Below are positions 43,447-54,407 of a DNA stretch of 64,000 nt, in pieces. The DNA is taken from assembly GCF_019968905.1 (NCBI RefSeq), contig NZ_CP079946.1, positions 5,537,356-5,601,355 of the forward strand, written 5' to 3'. A program made the position numbers and the translations under genes. The stretch is from Corallococcus sp. EGB (lineage in GTDB: Bacteria > Myxococcota > Myxococcia > Myxococcales > Myxococcaceae). Below the pieces are notes generated by a model. That model had not been told where the DNA came from, ran no database searches, and was given only the letters and a program-made list of their open reading frames with translations. Each line of letters starts with the position of its first letter. The stretch's first letter is position 1.

Positions 43447-44082
43447 TCAACTCGAGGCCGAGCCCACGCCCGTCATCGGAACGAAGCGCACCGGCAGCAG
43501 GTGGTCCACCCGGGGCAGCATCCCTGGCCGTCTCCGGCGCACGCGCAGCAGATCCTGCGTCTCGTGCATCCCTCCCACGGGGATGACCATCCGCCCCCCG
43601 GGTCTCAACTGCCGCAGCAGCTCCCGGGGGATCTCCTCCGGCGCGGCGGTGGCGATGATGGCGTCGAAGGGCGCGGCCTGGGGCCAACCCCGGGAGCCGT
43701 CGCCCTCCCGGAAGAACACGTTGGTGAAGCCCAGCCGGTGGAGCAGCCGCCGCGCGGGCCGGGCCAGCTCCCGGACGATCTCCACGGTGAAGACCTCGCG
43801 GGCCAGCAAAGCCAGCACCGCCGTCTGGTAGCCGGAGCCGGTGCCAATCTCGAGCACGCGCTCACAGCCGCGCAGGCGCAGGGCCTCTGTCATCAGGGCT
43901 ACCACGTAGGGCTGGCTGATGGTCTGCCCGTGGCCGATGGGCAGGGGGACATCCTGGTAGGCCGCGTCCCGCTCGCCCGCGGGCACGAAGTCCGCGCGAC
44001 TCAGGTTGGCGATCGCCGCGAGCACCTTCCGGTCCCGGATGCCCTGCCGTGCCAGATACTCCGCTCGGCCCCAGTCTCCCAT
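43447..44082 (-). CDS. pcm: Protein-L-isoaspartate O-methyltransferase
   Basis: This 211-residue SAM-dependent methyltransferase repairs isoaspartate in aged proteins. The family signatures are LPIGHGQTISQPYVVALM (substrate region), VLEIGTGSGYQTAVLA (SAM motif I), VFTVEI (motif II) and FDAIIATAAPEEIP with GGRMVIPVG near the end. Length is normal. The N-terminal part GRAEYLARQGIRDRKVLAAI is typical. ATG 44082 is preferred because the upstream frame is unlike the family. The gene is followed by 98 bases before the zinc-ribbon gene on the same strand and preceded by recG. Confidence 0.92.
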   Translation of the reverse strand: MGDWGRAEYLARQGIRDRKVLAAIANLSRADFVPAGERDAAYQDVPLPIGHGQTISQPYVVALMTEALRLRGCERVLEIGTGSGYQTAVLALLAREVFTVEIVRELARPARRLLHRLGFTNVFFREGDGSRGWPQAAPFDAIIATAAPEEIPRELLRQLRPGGRMVIPVGGMHETQDLLRVRRRRPGMLPRVDHLLPVRFVPMTGVGSASS

Positions 44083-44173
44083 CGCTGACGTCCCCCCGTG
44101 GTCCTCCGACGGAAAACGTAAGCACGCCGACAGTGCGAGGCAACCCGGGGGCCGATGGCCCGCCTCGCCGCCC

Positions 44174-47083
<2,910 letters not shown>

Positions 47084-47129
47084 GCGGGGTTTCCAGCGTC
47101 CATCCTACGAAGCGCACCTGACGCCGCAG

Positions 47130-47171
47130 GGAAAACGAAACCGGGGGAGCGAGCCCAGGCCCGCCCCCCCG
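47130..47171 (-). terminator. Candidate terminator after greA
   Basis: Read on the minus strand, a CGGGGG...CCCCCG stem (47166-47171 with 47142-47147) with an 18-base loop is followed by GGTTTCGTTTTCC. It lies just after the greA stop and is the only T-containing hairpin I see in this area. The loop is long, so the call is modest. Confidence 0.4.
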
Positions 47172-47193
47172 AAGGACATCCAGCCAGCCGGCT

Positions 47194-47706
47194 TCAGCTC
47201 GCGCTGGAGGGCTCCTCCTGCGGATCCTCGAAGCTGATGGCCACGACCTCCAGCTCGCGCACGCCGCCGGGGCTCTGCACCGTGGCGATGTCGCCCACCT
47301 TCTTGCCGATGAGCGCGCGCGCCACCGGCGAGGTCACGGCGATCCACCGCTTCTTCAGGTCGGCTTCCGTCTCTCCCACCAGCCGGTAGCTGATGGCCTT
47401 GTCATTCTCCGTGTCCACCAGCTCCACGGTGGCGCCGAAGACGACCTTGTCGCCGCCCAGCTTCGCCGGATCGATGACCTCCGCGCGAGCGATCCAGTCG
47501 CCGAGGGTCAGGATGCGCCCCTCGATGTGCGACTGCTTCTCCTTGGCCGCGTGGTACTCCGCGTTCTCACGCAGGTCGCCGTGCGCACGCGCGACCTCGA
47601 TCTCACGCGAAATCTTGCCCCGCTCCACGGTCTGGAGCTGCTTCAGCTCGTCCTTGAGCTTCTGCAGACCGTGGGGGGTCATCGGGATGTTGTCGCTCCC
47701 GCTCAT
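47194..47706 (-). CDS. greA: Transcription elongation factor GreA
   Basis: This 170-residue protein rescues backtracked RNA polymerase by stimulating transcript cleavage. The N-terminal coiled coil (HGLQKLKDELKQLQTVERGK and AHGDLRENAEYHAAKEKQSH) holds the acidic tip residues, and the C-terminal FKBP-like domain has GATVELVDTEND, VGETEADLKK, SPVARALIGKKVGD. Length is slightly above the usual 158. ATG 47706 is supported by AAGGAG ten bases upstream. A short acidic/Ser tail (PQEEPSSAS) is extra. Confidence 0.95.
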   Translation of the reverse strand: MSGSDNIPMTPHGLQKLKDELKQLQTVERGKISREIEVARAHGDLRENAEYHAAKEKQSHIEGRILTLGDWIARAEVIDPAKLGGDKVVFGATVELVDTENDKAISYRLVGETEADLKKRWIAVTSPVARALIGKKVGDIATVQSPGGVRELEVVAISFEDPQEEPSSAS

Positions 47707-47887
47707 CGAACCACCGCTCCTTCCGTCACCTGCTGGCATCGGGGGTCCGGCGTCCCCTCCTGGAACCCGGCCCGCGACTCGAAACGCTCAATGTATGGAA
47801 CGAGTGACTGGCCGGTCAATGAAAGCCGCACCGGCATCGTCCGGTAGTGGCTGGGCGCCCGACGGCCAACCCGTTAGGCTGCCCCAC

Positions 47888-48418
47888 GTGCTGTCCGTCC
47901 AGGAATTGCGCGCGCTCGCCGCCGCCCTCCCCGTGGGTGCGTTTCAACATCAGCTGGGGCCCTTCGCGCTCGTGCAGCGCCCGCCGTCGGATTTGTCCGC
48001 CGCCGCGCTCGCGCCCACCCGCATGGCGGCCCCCGGCGACGTTGAACAGGGCATGCTCTCCCTGCTCTTTGAGTTCGACGACCTGCTCGTCGCCACCCTG
48101 CCCACCCTCCGGGACTCGGAGGTGCTGCGCATTGGCAGGCGGCTGGACTGCGAGCTGGTCCTGGACGACGGGTCCGTGTCCAAGCAGCACGCGGAGCTCA
48201 AGTGGAGCCGCGCGGAAGCGCGCTGCACCGTGCGCGACCTGGGCTCCACCAATGGCACCTTCGTCAACGCCAGCACCATCGGCCAGCGCGAGGTGCCGCT
48301 GAGGGGCGGCGACATCCTCAGCTTCGGCAACGTGCAGTTCTGGTACCTGCTCACGGACGCACTGCATGAACGGCTGCGCGCGGGCGCGGCCTCCGGCCTG
48401 GGCTCCCACTCCGGCTGA
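47888..48418 (+). CDS. FHA domain protein
   Basis: This 176-residue protein has an N-terminal part of unknown fold (VQELRALAAALP...) and a C-terminal forkhead-associated domain: LRIGRRLDCELVLDDGSVSK, QHAELKW, DLGSTNGTFVN and the strand VPLRGGDILSFGN. FHA domains bind phosphothreonine peptides, commonly as readers of Ser/Thr kinase signalling, which is abundant in myxobacteria. GTG 47888 is the likely start; the frame is open upstream across the greA promoter region. No signal peptide is seen. It converges with the lipoprotein gene, 14 bases from its stop. Confidence 0.87.
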   Translation: MLSVQELRALAAALPVGAFQHQLGPFALVQRPPSDLSAAALAPTRMAAPGDVEQGMLSLLFEFDDLLVATLPTLRDSEVLRIGRRLDCELVLDDGSVSKQHAELKWSRAEARCTVRDLGSTNGTFVNASTIGQREVPLRGGDILSFGNVQFWYLLTDALHERLRAGAASGLGSHSG

Positions 48419-48432
48419 AGGCCACCCCAGGC

Positions 48433-49389
48433 TCACGGGCAGGCGCCGCAGTCCGCCGCGCACGCGTCGTACGTGTTGGACGCGCCGCAGGACTCCGTCA
48501 CCTGGCAGATGCCGTCACCACAGACGGCCAGCTCCGCGGCGCGCACGCGCGTGGTGATTGGCTGGAAGGTGACGCCTCCCACCGTGCAGTTCGCGAAGGC
48601 CAGACCGCCCGTCCCCCCGGACGTGCACAGGTCCGAGCAGCGCCCCACGTAGGTGAGCGGCGCGCACGTCATGCGAGGCATTCCGGAGCCATCCACCACC
48701 GCGCACGCGCGCGTCGTGCTCTGGGTCGCGTCCAGCGGCGGGTTCTGGCTGCCCGCATAGAGGCCCTGCTCCTGGAAGAGGTTGCCGAAGAAGCACGACT
48801 CCGGCCAGGCGAAGGTGGCCAGCTCCTGCGCGGACACGGGGATCTCCGCCCCCAACCCATCCCGGCCCAGCACGGAGATGGGCACGCTCACGCCGAAGGG
48901 ATTCGTGTGCGCCGCCAGGCACGCGGAGATGACCTGCTGTTCGGCCACGGTCGCGGGCGCCCCGCCGGCCCAGCCCGGCGTCAGGCCCAGGAGCCCCGCC
49001 CAGGTGTGCACCGTGTTCGTCTGGGGCTCCGTGTACGAGCGCGTCTGCCCGGCGGGAACCGCGCAGCGCACGACGTAACGCATGACCTCGTCCGCGAGCG
49101 CGGGGTCCGCGTTGAACCACGCCGTGAAGGCCTCGGATGACAAGCCATTGAACGACAGTCCGTTGAACGACAAGCCATTGAATGACAGGCCATTGAAGGA
49201 CAGCCCGTTGAACGACAGGCTGTTGTAGCTGAGCGCCGCCTGCTCCTTCGCGGCCAGTGGGTCTGCTGACGAAGCCTCCCGGGTTCCGGGGGCACAGCCC
49301 GACCCCATCACCGCCAGCATCAGCCCCACCGCCCCCCACCGCGTGGACACACCCGTGCCCAGACGCTGCCCGTTCTTGACGTTCCCCAT
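48433..49389 (-). CDS. Lipoprotein with NGLSF tandem repeats and Cys-rich C-terminus
   Basis: This 318-residue protein starts with a signal peptide and lipobox (GLMLAVMGSGC). The mature N-terminus contains about five tandem FNGLS units (LSFNGLSFNGLS...), encoded by 15-base repeats. The middle (SSEAFTAWFNADPALADEVM; CFFGNLFQEQGLYAGSQNPP) is unassigned. The C-terminus has CGDGICQVTESCGAS...DACAADCGACP, a Cys-rich motif often seen at the end of myxobacterial secreted proteins. It is probably a surface protein. Function is unknown. Confidence 0.8.
   Translation of the reverse strand: MGNVKNGQRLGTGVSTRWGAVGLMLAVMGSGCAPGTREASSADPLAAKEQAALSYNSLSFNGLSFNGLSFNGLSFNGLSFNGLSSEAFTAWFNADPALADEVMRYVVRCAVPAGQTRSYTEPQTNTVHTWAGLLGLTPGWAGGAPATVAEQQVISACLAAHTNPFGVSVPISVLGRDGLGAEIPVSAQELATFAWPESCFFGNLFQEQGLYAGSQNPPLDATQSTTRACAVVDGSGMPRMTCAPLTYVGRCSDLCTSGGTGGLAFANCTVGGVTFQPITTRVRAAELAVCGDGICQVTESCGASNTYDACAADCGACP
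49145..49219 (-). repeat. Five tandem 15-bp repeats (NGLSF coding)
   Basis: Five consecutive 15-base units with the plus-strand consensus CCRTTGAACGACARG differ at only a few positions. Read on the minus strand they encode repeated L-S-F-N-G. A diverged partial unit follows at 49220-49234. They lie within the lipoprotein gene, are not separated by spacers and are not a CRISPR array. Confidence 0.85.
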
Positions 49390-49702
49390 GTGTGCACCCT
49401 TCTGCTACCGCGGGCGCTCCGGCCGGGGCCCACGGACGTTCGGACGAGGAGGGTGTCAAAGACAAACGGGCGAGCTGTGCCCCCTCACGCACGAAAAGTG
49501 TGAGCACGTTGTACGTGTGCCAAGCCACGAGAGGTGCGGTAAACGCGGGAGCGGCGGCAGGGCCGACACTCGGGGCGTCTGGGGTTGAACGCGCGGGTCG
49601 GCATCCATCCAGGAATGTGAAAGGCCGTGGCCTTCCAGGGCGAGGGTACGTGCCCCCACCCCGGCGCCACGGCCATCCTTTGCATCCCGCGTGAGGCTGG
49701 GA
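49390..49702. other. Intergenic region with one perfect small hairpin
   Basis: This 313-base gap holds no convincing gene. AAGGCCGTGGCCTT at 49621-49634 is a perfect inverted repeat with a two-base loop and no U-run on either side. Its right part is downstream of the small secreted protein gene; its left part is upstream of the lipoprotein gene and should hold the lipoprotein's promoter, which I cannot locate. Confidence 0.4.
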
Positions 49703-50224
49703 TTACCGCAGGACCGGCGGGCCGATCTTCACCTGGGTCTTGTTCAGCTTCATCGCGGTGAGCTCGCGATTGATGTTGGCCAGCTCCGTCTGGGTGAGGG
49801 CGCCCGGATCATGTCCGCCCGGGGGGCCGCCACCGCCCTTGGGGCGCGGGCCTTCAGGGGACACGGCGCCGCCGCGTTCCGGATCCGTGAAGGCCGTGCC
49901 GCCACCGGCCTCCAGGGCCGACAGCGCCTTGAACCCCGAGGTGGCGCTGGTGGCGTCCTTCTGGGTGAGCTGCTTCAGCAGCGTGAGCTTCCCGCTGGCG
50001 CGGTCATACCGGTACAGGCGGGTGCCCTTGGCGCCCTCGTCCACGGCCACGTCCACCGAGCCGGTGGCCTTCGGCGCCGCCGGGCTCGCGGTGGACTTCG
50101 CCACCGGGGTGAGGTTCACCGGGGTGTTCGGGGCCTTCGCCTGCTGGGCGCCGGCCTGCATCGCCGACAGGGTGGCGACTCCCACCGCCGCCCTGCCCAC
50201 TGCGGACTTCCAACGCGTGATCAT
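49703..50224 (-). CDS. Small secreted protein of unknown function
   Basis: This 173-residue protein has a signal peptide (MITRWKSAVGRAAVGVATLS, cleavage probably after AGA or AQA), then a low-complexity stretch rich in Pro/Ala/Thr, a central part (GTRLYRYDRASGKLTLLKQL) and a Gly/Pro-rich part (PKGGGGPPGG). The end (TQTELANINRELTAMKLNKT) is helical. I recognise no family. GGAGG lies a few bases before ATG 50224. It lies 54 bases after the CHAT gene on the same strand and is probably the third gene of that operon, so it may be a partner or substrate of the CHAT protein. Confidence 0.68.
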   Translation of the reverse strand: MITRWKSAVGRAAVGVATLSAMQAGAQQAKAPNTPVNLTPVAKSTASPAAPKATGSVDVAVDEGAKGTRLYRYDRASGKLTLLKQLTQKDATSATSGFKALSALEAGGGTAFTDPERGGAVSPEGPRPKGGGGPPGGHDPGALTQTELANINRELTAMKLNKTQVKIGPPVLR

Positions 50225-50278
50225 GCTTCCTCCCGCTTCCCTTACGCGCGGCTGCACGAATATTCGCGGGGACTCTAC

Positions 50279-53200
50279 CTATTCGAACGCGACCAGATCC
50301 TGGACCCACCGGGCACTGCCCCGCTGGAGCCACCTGGCACGTGTGTCCCGGAGCGCCTGGGCCGGAGGAATGCCGCGCCGCAGCGACTCCACCAGCGCCT
50401 GGAAGAAGGCCCCGGCCTCCACGTCCGGCACCTCCGTGGACGGCGCGACCACGGCCCGCGCGCCCGCCTGGATGAGCGCGGAGGGCAGGCTGGACACCGC
50501 GTGGTAGCGCCATGCGCCCACGTTCGCGTCACAGGCCGCCAGCATCACCACCGGCGAGCCCCGCAGCGTGTGCCCCTCCAGGTCCTCCGCGGTGAGCGCG
50601 TAGTGGCCGGCCGCGTCCGGGGACAGCGCCAGGAAGGCCGCGTCGGACACGGTGCCGGAGAGGCCGTGCGTGTGCAGCTCCACCTCCGTGGCGTCCTCCA
50701 TCTCCGCGAGCACCGCCTCCGGCGTGGCCGCGCGCCCCCGCAGGTGGACGTCGCCCGGGCCCGTCGCGCCCTTCCACGGCATCAGGCGCGGCAGCCCCAG
50801 CGTCGCGGGCGGCTCCACGTCCGACACCACCAGCCGCTTCCGGACGGGCGCCGCGGCCGGGGCCTCCACGCGGCGGCCCCCCGGGGCCAGGTAGCTCCAC
50901 GCGCGGTCCGAGGGCAGCAGCCCCGGACGCCCCTGGAGGATGGGCTCCGCGAGCACCCGCACGGCGTCGCAGCCGGCGAGCCCCTGGAGGATGGCCTCGG
51001 GCACCGCGGGCATCTGCTCACGCAGGGGCCGCTGGAGGGCGTGGAGGTACAGGCCGGTGCTCGCGCCCGTGGGTCCCCGGGCGACGAAGAGCAGCCGTTC
51101 GTCCTGGCCGGCCAGCGCCAGCAGGCAGGACGTGGGCGCGGTGCGGTCCACCTCCTCGGCGAGCAGGTCCACCGCGGGGCCCCACTCCCTCGACCGGCCC
51201 GCGTCCATCACCAGCACGTGGTGGCTGTGGGCCCAGGCCTTGCGCGCCTCGATGTCGGTGGAGCGCTGGAGCGCGGAGCCGGTGATGACGCCGCGCAGGA
51301 TCTTCTGGCCCGCCTCGCGGTCGCGCTCGATGAGGATGCGCCCTTCGATGTGGTCCACGAGCAGCCGCTCGCCGGGCGTCAGCGACGGGTCGTCACGCAG
51401 GATCCGGATGCGCTCACGGACGCGGTCCAGCTCGCGGCCCGGCACCGTGCCGCCCTCCAGCCGCAGCAGGTCTCCGGCGACGGCGACCTCCAGGAGCGTG
51501 GGCGCGGTGGGACAGGCGAGCGCGTCCTGCACCTCGCGGCGGGCCCGCTTCGCGTCCAGGTCCTCCACGAAGAGGAGCGCCCGGGCGTGGTGGTACTCCG
51601 AGCGCCGCGCGCAGTCCTCCGGCGAGTGCTGGAGGTATTCGTCCAGATAGGCGCGCGCGAGCGCCGGGGCGTGGCTCAGCCGCGCGCTCGTCACCAGGTC
51701 GGACAGGAGCAGCTCCTCCTGGTACCAGCTGTCGCTGCGGAACGCCTCCTCCAGCGCGGAGCGCGCCAGCGAGTCGGCCTCCTTGCGGCGATCCAACCGG
51801 TTGTAGAGCGCGGCCAGGTGCCGCTGGAGGTCCACGCAGCGGTAGCCGAAGCCCGCGCTCCGGCACGCCGCCAAACCGTTCCGGAGCGACGTCTCCGCTG
51901 TCTCCATGTCCCCCCGCTCCTGCGCCGCCTGCGCCCGGCCTCGGGCAAGCGGAGCGTCGTACCAGGCGGGCTCGCCGGACTGGCGGACCAGCGGCGTCAG
52001 CTCGTCGACGAGGTGGTCCTCCTGGTGGAGCAGCAGGATGGCGCCCAGGAGCAGGTCGCGCTCGCCCGAGCGCCGCAGCCGCGCGAGGAACGCGTCCGCC
52101 TCCGGCCCCTGGAGCGACCGCGTGCCGGAGAGGAGCTCGCGGTAGGTGTTGGCCAGCGGGCCTCGCTTGCGGAAGTCCGCCGCCGCCACGTGCGCCACGT
52201 AGGCGCTCGCGGTCTTCGTGTGGTTGGCGTCGTCCAACACCTCCGCCAGCGGCGCCAGCGCCTTCACGCGCTCCACGGACGGGGCGGCGCGGAGCGCGTG
52301 GTAGAGGTACAGCCGCGCCAGGTCCGGGTTGCGACGCGCCATCGACGCCGGGTACGGCGTGCCGTCCAGCGCCAGCGCCATGCCGGCCGCGTTCATGGCC
52401 TGCCACGAGTCCCGCCGCGCCAGCGCGCCCTTGCGCAGGCCGTCCGCGCGCTCGGTGGCCTCGGGGCTCCAGCCGGGCTCCTTCGCCTGCGCCACGCGGG
52501 AGAACTCCGCCGCGGCGGCCAGCTCCAGCGAGAGCGCCTGGAGCGCGAGGCCCCGGTTCCAGTGCAGCCGCGGGTCGTCCGGCGCCGTCTCCAGCCCCGC
52601 CTCCAGCAGCGTCAGCGCGCGCTCCGGCTGGGCACGGCCCAGGGCCGCCAGGGCCATGTCGCCCAGGACGGCGGGCGACGCGGGCAGGCGCTCCAGGATG
52701 CGCTCCGCGCGTTCGAAGTCCCCGGCCGCGAGCCACGCCGTCGCGACGCCGTGCAGGTCGCCCTTCGCCTCCAGCTCCGACAGGGCCTTGAGGTCCAGCT
52801 CCGGCCGTCCCTCCGCGCCGCCGCGCAGCGTGCCCGGGGCGCGGTAATCCGCCAGACCCGGGTGGCTCGGCCGGCCCTCCAGCGGGCGCGCGGAGGCGAG
52901 CGCGAAGGGCAGCGCGCGTTCGGATTCAGGCGGGCGCCATGGACGGGCCACCGCCAGCACCGCGAGCACCACCGCGGCGGCCGCGGCCGCGAAGCCCGCC
53001 ACCCGGCGTCGCTCCCAGGCCGCGCGGGCACGAGGACGGGCAGGTGTGGACCGCGTCCCACCGCCAGGCACCGGCGCGGTCTGGCCTCCAGTGCCGGGCA
53101 CGGACCGGAGCCCCGGGCCCGATGCCGATGCGGCGGGGCTGGCTTCCACCTCCGATGCCCTCGCAGGCCGTGCATCGATGCCGGACTCGGCGCTCACGGA

Positions 53201-53392
53201 CCGCAGGGGCTCTGCTCCGGGCGCGACACGTTCTTCCGCGGCGGCCTGCACCAGGAGGCTCGCCTGCACCTGGTCCTCCAGGCCGGCCTGGCACTCCGCG
53301 CACTGCGCGAGGTGGACCTGGAAGGCCTCGGCCTCGTCGAGCGGAAGCTCCCCGTCCGCGAAGGCGGCGAGCTGTTCACAAGAGACGGTCAC
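50279..53392 (-). CDS. Zinc anti-sigma domain / TPR / CHAT protease fusion
   Basis: This 1037-residue protein has four parts. Residues 1-60 form a zinc anti-sigma (zf-HC2) domain with CEQLAAFADGELP and HLAQCAEC (HxxxCxxC). A membrane span (VAGFAAAAAAVVLAVLAVA) follows a Pro/Ala-rich linker. A long helical TPR-like region covers about 210-720. The C-terminal CHAT (caspase-like) domain has the catalytic dyad His909 in HTHG and Cys954 in LAACDANVG, plus the expected VVAPSTEVPDVEAG and FFQALVESLRRG. The GTG start overlaps the sigma-factor stop (GTGA). The predicted arrangement is a membrane-anchored anti-sigma factor on the cytoplasmic side with the helical and protease parts beyond the membrane, unless the topology is inverted. 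The joining of these activities is the main surprise here. Confidence 0.85.
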   Translation of the reverse strand: MTVSCEQLAAFADGELPLDEAEAFQVHLAQCAECQAGLEDQVQASLLVQAAAEERVAPGAEPLRSVSAESGIDARPARASEVEASPAASASGPGLRSVPGTGGQTAPVPGGGTRSTPARPRARAAWERRRVAGFAAAAAAVVLAVLAVARPWRPPESERALPFALASARPLEGRPSHPGLADYRAPGTLRGGAEGRPELDLKALSELEAKGDLHGVATAWLAAGDFERAERILERLPASPAVLGDMALAALGRAQPERALTLLEAGLETAPDDPRLHWNRGLALQALSLELAAAAEFSRVAQAKEPGWSPEATERADGLRKGALARRDSWQAMNAAGMALALDGTPYPASMARRNPDLARLYLYHALRAAPSVERVKALAPLAEVLDDANHTKTASAYVAHVAAADFRKRGPLANTYRELLSGTRSLQGPEADAFLARLRRSGERDLLLGAILLLHQEDHLVDELTPLVRQSGEPAWYDAPLARGRAQAAQERGDMETAETSLRNGLAACRSAGFGYRCVDLQRHLAALYNRLDRRKEADSLARSALEEAFRSDSWYQEELLLSDLVTSARLSHAPALARAYLDEYLQHSPEDCARRSEYHHARALLFVEDLDAKRARREVQDALACPTAPTLLEVAVAGDLLRLEGGTVPGRELDRVRERIRILRDDPSLTPGERLLVDHIEGRILIERDREAGQKILRGVITGSALQRSTDIEARKAWAHSHHVLVMDAGRSREWGPAVDLLAEEVDRTAPTSCLLALAGQDERLLFVARGPTGASTGLYLHALQRPLREQMPAVPEAILQGLAGCDAVRVLAEPILQGRPGLLPSDRAWSYLAPGGRRVEAPAAAPVRKRLVVSDVEPPATLGLPRLMPWKGATGPGDVHLRGRAATPEAVLAEMEDATEVELHTHGLSGTVSDAAFLALSPDAAGHYALTAEDLEGHTLRGSPVVMLAACDANVGAWRYHAVSSLPSALIQAGARAVVAPSTEVPDVEAGAFFQALVESLRRGIPPAQALRDTRARWLQRGSARWVQDLVAFE

Positions 53393-54093
53393 GCCGGGCC
53401 CCCCGCGGTGCCTTCCCGGGCGAGGAGCAGCTCCTTGAGCTTCTTGCGCGCCCGGAACAGACGGGTGCCCACCGTCATGGACGGGATGCCGAGCCGCCGG
53501 CCGATCTCCGCGTAGCTCTGTCGCTCCATGTCCTTCATGCGGACCACCTCGCGCAGCTCCGGGGGGAGCTGTTCCACCGCCTGCCACACGTCGTCCAACG
53601 TGTAGCGCGCCCATGTCTCCGGGGCGGGCTCGGCCTCCGCCAGGGTATCCCCCATCGCGTCGGTGAATTCCTCCTGGGGGTGGCGCCGGTCGTGCCGGCA
53701 CCAGTCGAGGAAGCGTCGAACGAGGATGGACGCCAGCCACGCCATGGGAGGCGCGGACCGGTCATACGTATGAAACGCGCGGAAGGCCCGCTCGTAGGTC
53801 TCCTGCAGCAGGTCCTTCGCGTCCGCCGGGTTCCGGCCCCGGCACAGGATGCGCGCGCGCTCCTCCAGGGCCGGAGCGCACTTCGCGATGAGTGCCTGGA
53901 ACTCCGCGGCGTCCTCACGGGAGGCCGAAGGCACCCCCGGCTCGGATGCGGAGGACTCCCCGGGCCGGGGAGCGACGCGGGGTGATCGCGGGCGGAAGAC
54001 CACGGGGGCGTTCCTAGCAGGAGCCGCATCGCCCGCGAAGTCCGTCGAAACCCTCCCCGGCGCTTCCCACCTGACGGGTGGGAGGCCCGGCAC
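53389..54093 (-). CDS. ECF-type RNA polymerase sigma factor
   Basis: This protein of up to 234 residues is an extracytoplasmic-function sigma factor. Region 2 includes NPADAKDLLQETYERAFRAF and YDRSAPPMAWLASILVRRFL; region 4 includes LPPELREVVRMKDMERQSY, then AEIGRRLGIPSMTVGTRLF and RARKKLKELL. The long N-terminal part before EFQALIAKCAPALEERA is Pro/Arg-rich and probably includes a wrong start; a downstream GTG (VVFRPRSPR) is a good alternative. Its stop overlaps the start of the anti-sigma/CHAT gene, the usual sigma/anti-sigma gene order, so that protein is very likely its regulator. Confidence 0.9.
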   Translation of the reverse strand: MPGLPPVRWEAPGRVSTDFAGDAAPARNAPVVFRPRSPRVAPRPGESSASEPGVPSASREDAAEFQALIAKCAPALEERARILCRGRNPADAKDLLQETYERAFRAFHTYDRSAPPMAWLASILVRRFLDWCRHDRRHPQEEFTDAMGDTLAEAEPAPETWARYTLDDVWQAVEQLPPELREVVRMKDMERQSYAEIGRRLGIPSMTVGTRLFRARKKLKELLLAREGTAGGPA

Positions 54094-54107
54094 GGCAGCC
54101 CGGAGGG

Positions 54108-54284
54108 CTAGCAGGAGCGGAGCTCCAGGCGGAGGCCCATGCCAAGCCGGGTCTTGAAGGCGCCGGGCACCACGCCCGGGCCCGTGGCGCGGCGCCTGTC
54201 AAACCAGACGCCGTTCAGCGGTCCGCCGCGGGCGGTGGCCAGCGAGGCGGCGAAGACAAACGCGGCGGAAGGCATGAAGGGCAT
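54108..54284 (-). CDS. Small putative secreted peptide or gene remnant
   Basis: A 58-residue frame reads MPFMPSAAFVFAASLATARG, resembling a short signal peptide, then NGVWFDRRRATGPG and ends KTRLGMGLRLELRSC, which resembles the last strand of an outer-membrane barrel. Third positions are G/C-rich throughout. It could be a genuine small gene or the remnant of a longer exported protein after internal deletion. I know of no family; there is no good ribosome binding site. It lies 15 bases upstream of the longest sigma-factor frame on the same strand. Confidence 0.35.
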   Translation of the reverse strand: MPFMPSAAFVFAASLATARGGPLNGVWFDRRRATGPGVVPGAFKTRLGMGLRLELRSC

Positions 54285-54407
54285 GGGGGGACTCCAGGGC
54301 TGTCGAGGGGAAGCCCGTGGCCGGGCTCCCCCCTGTTACGTCCGGTGTCGCGCTTATTCCCCCGCGCCATTTCCACGCCGTTTTTCGGCCGTGCTAAGGC
54401 ACCGCGC

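Noticed and set aside
49145..49219. CRISPR-like short repeats
   Set aside because: The units are contiguous, without spacers, and in frame within a lipoprotein gene.
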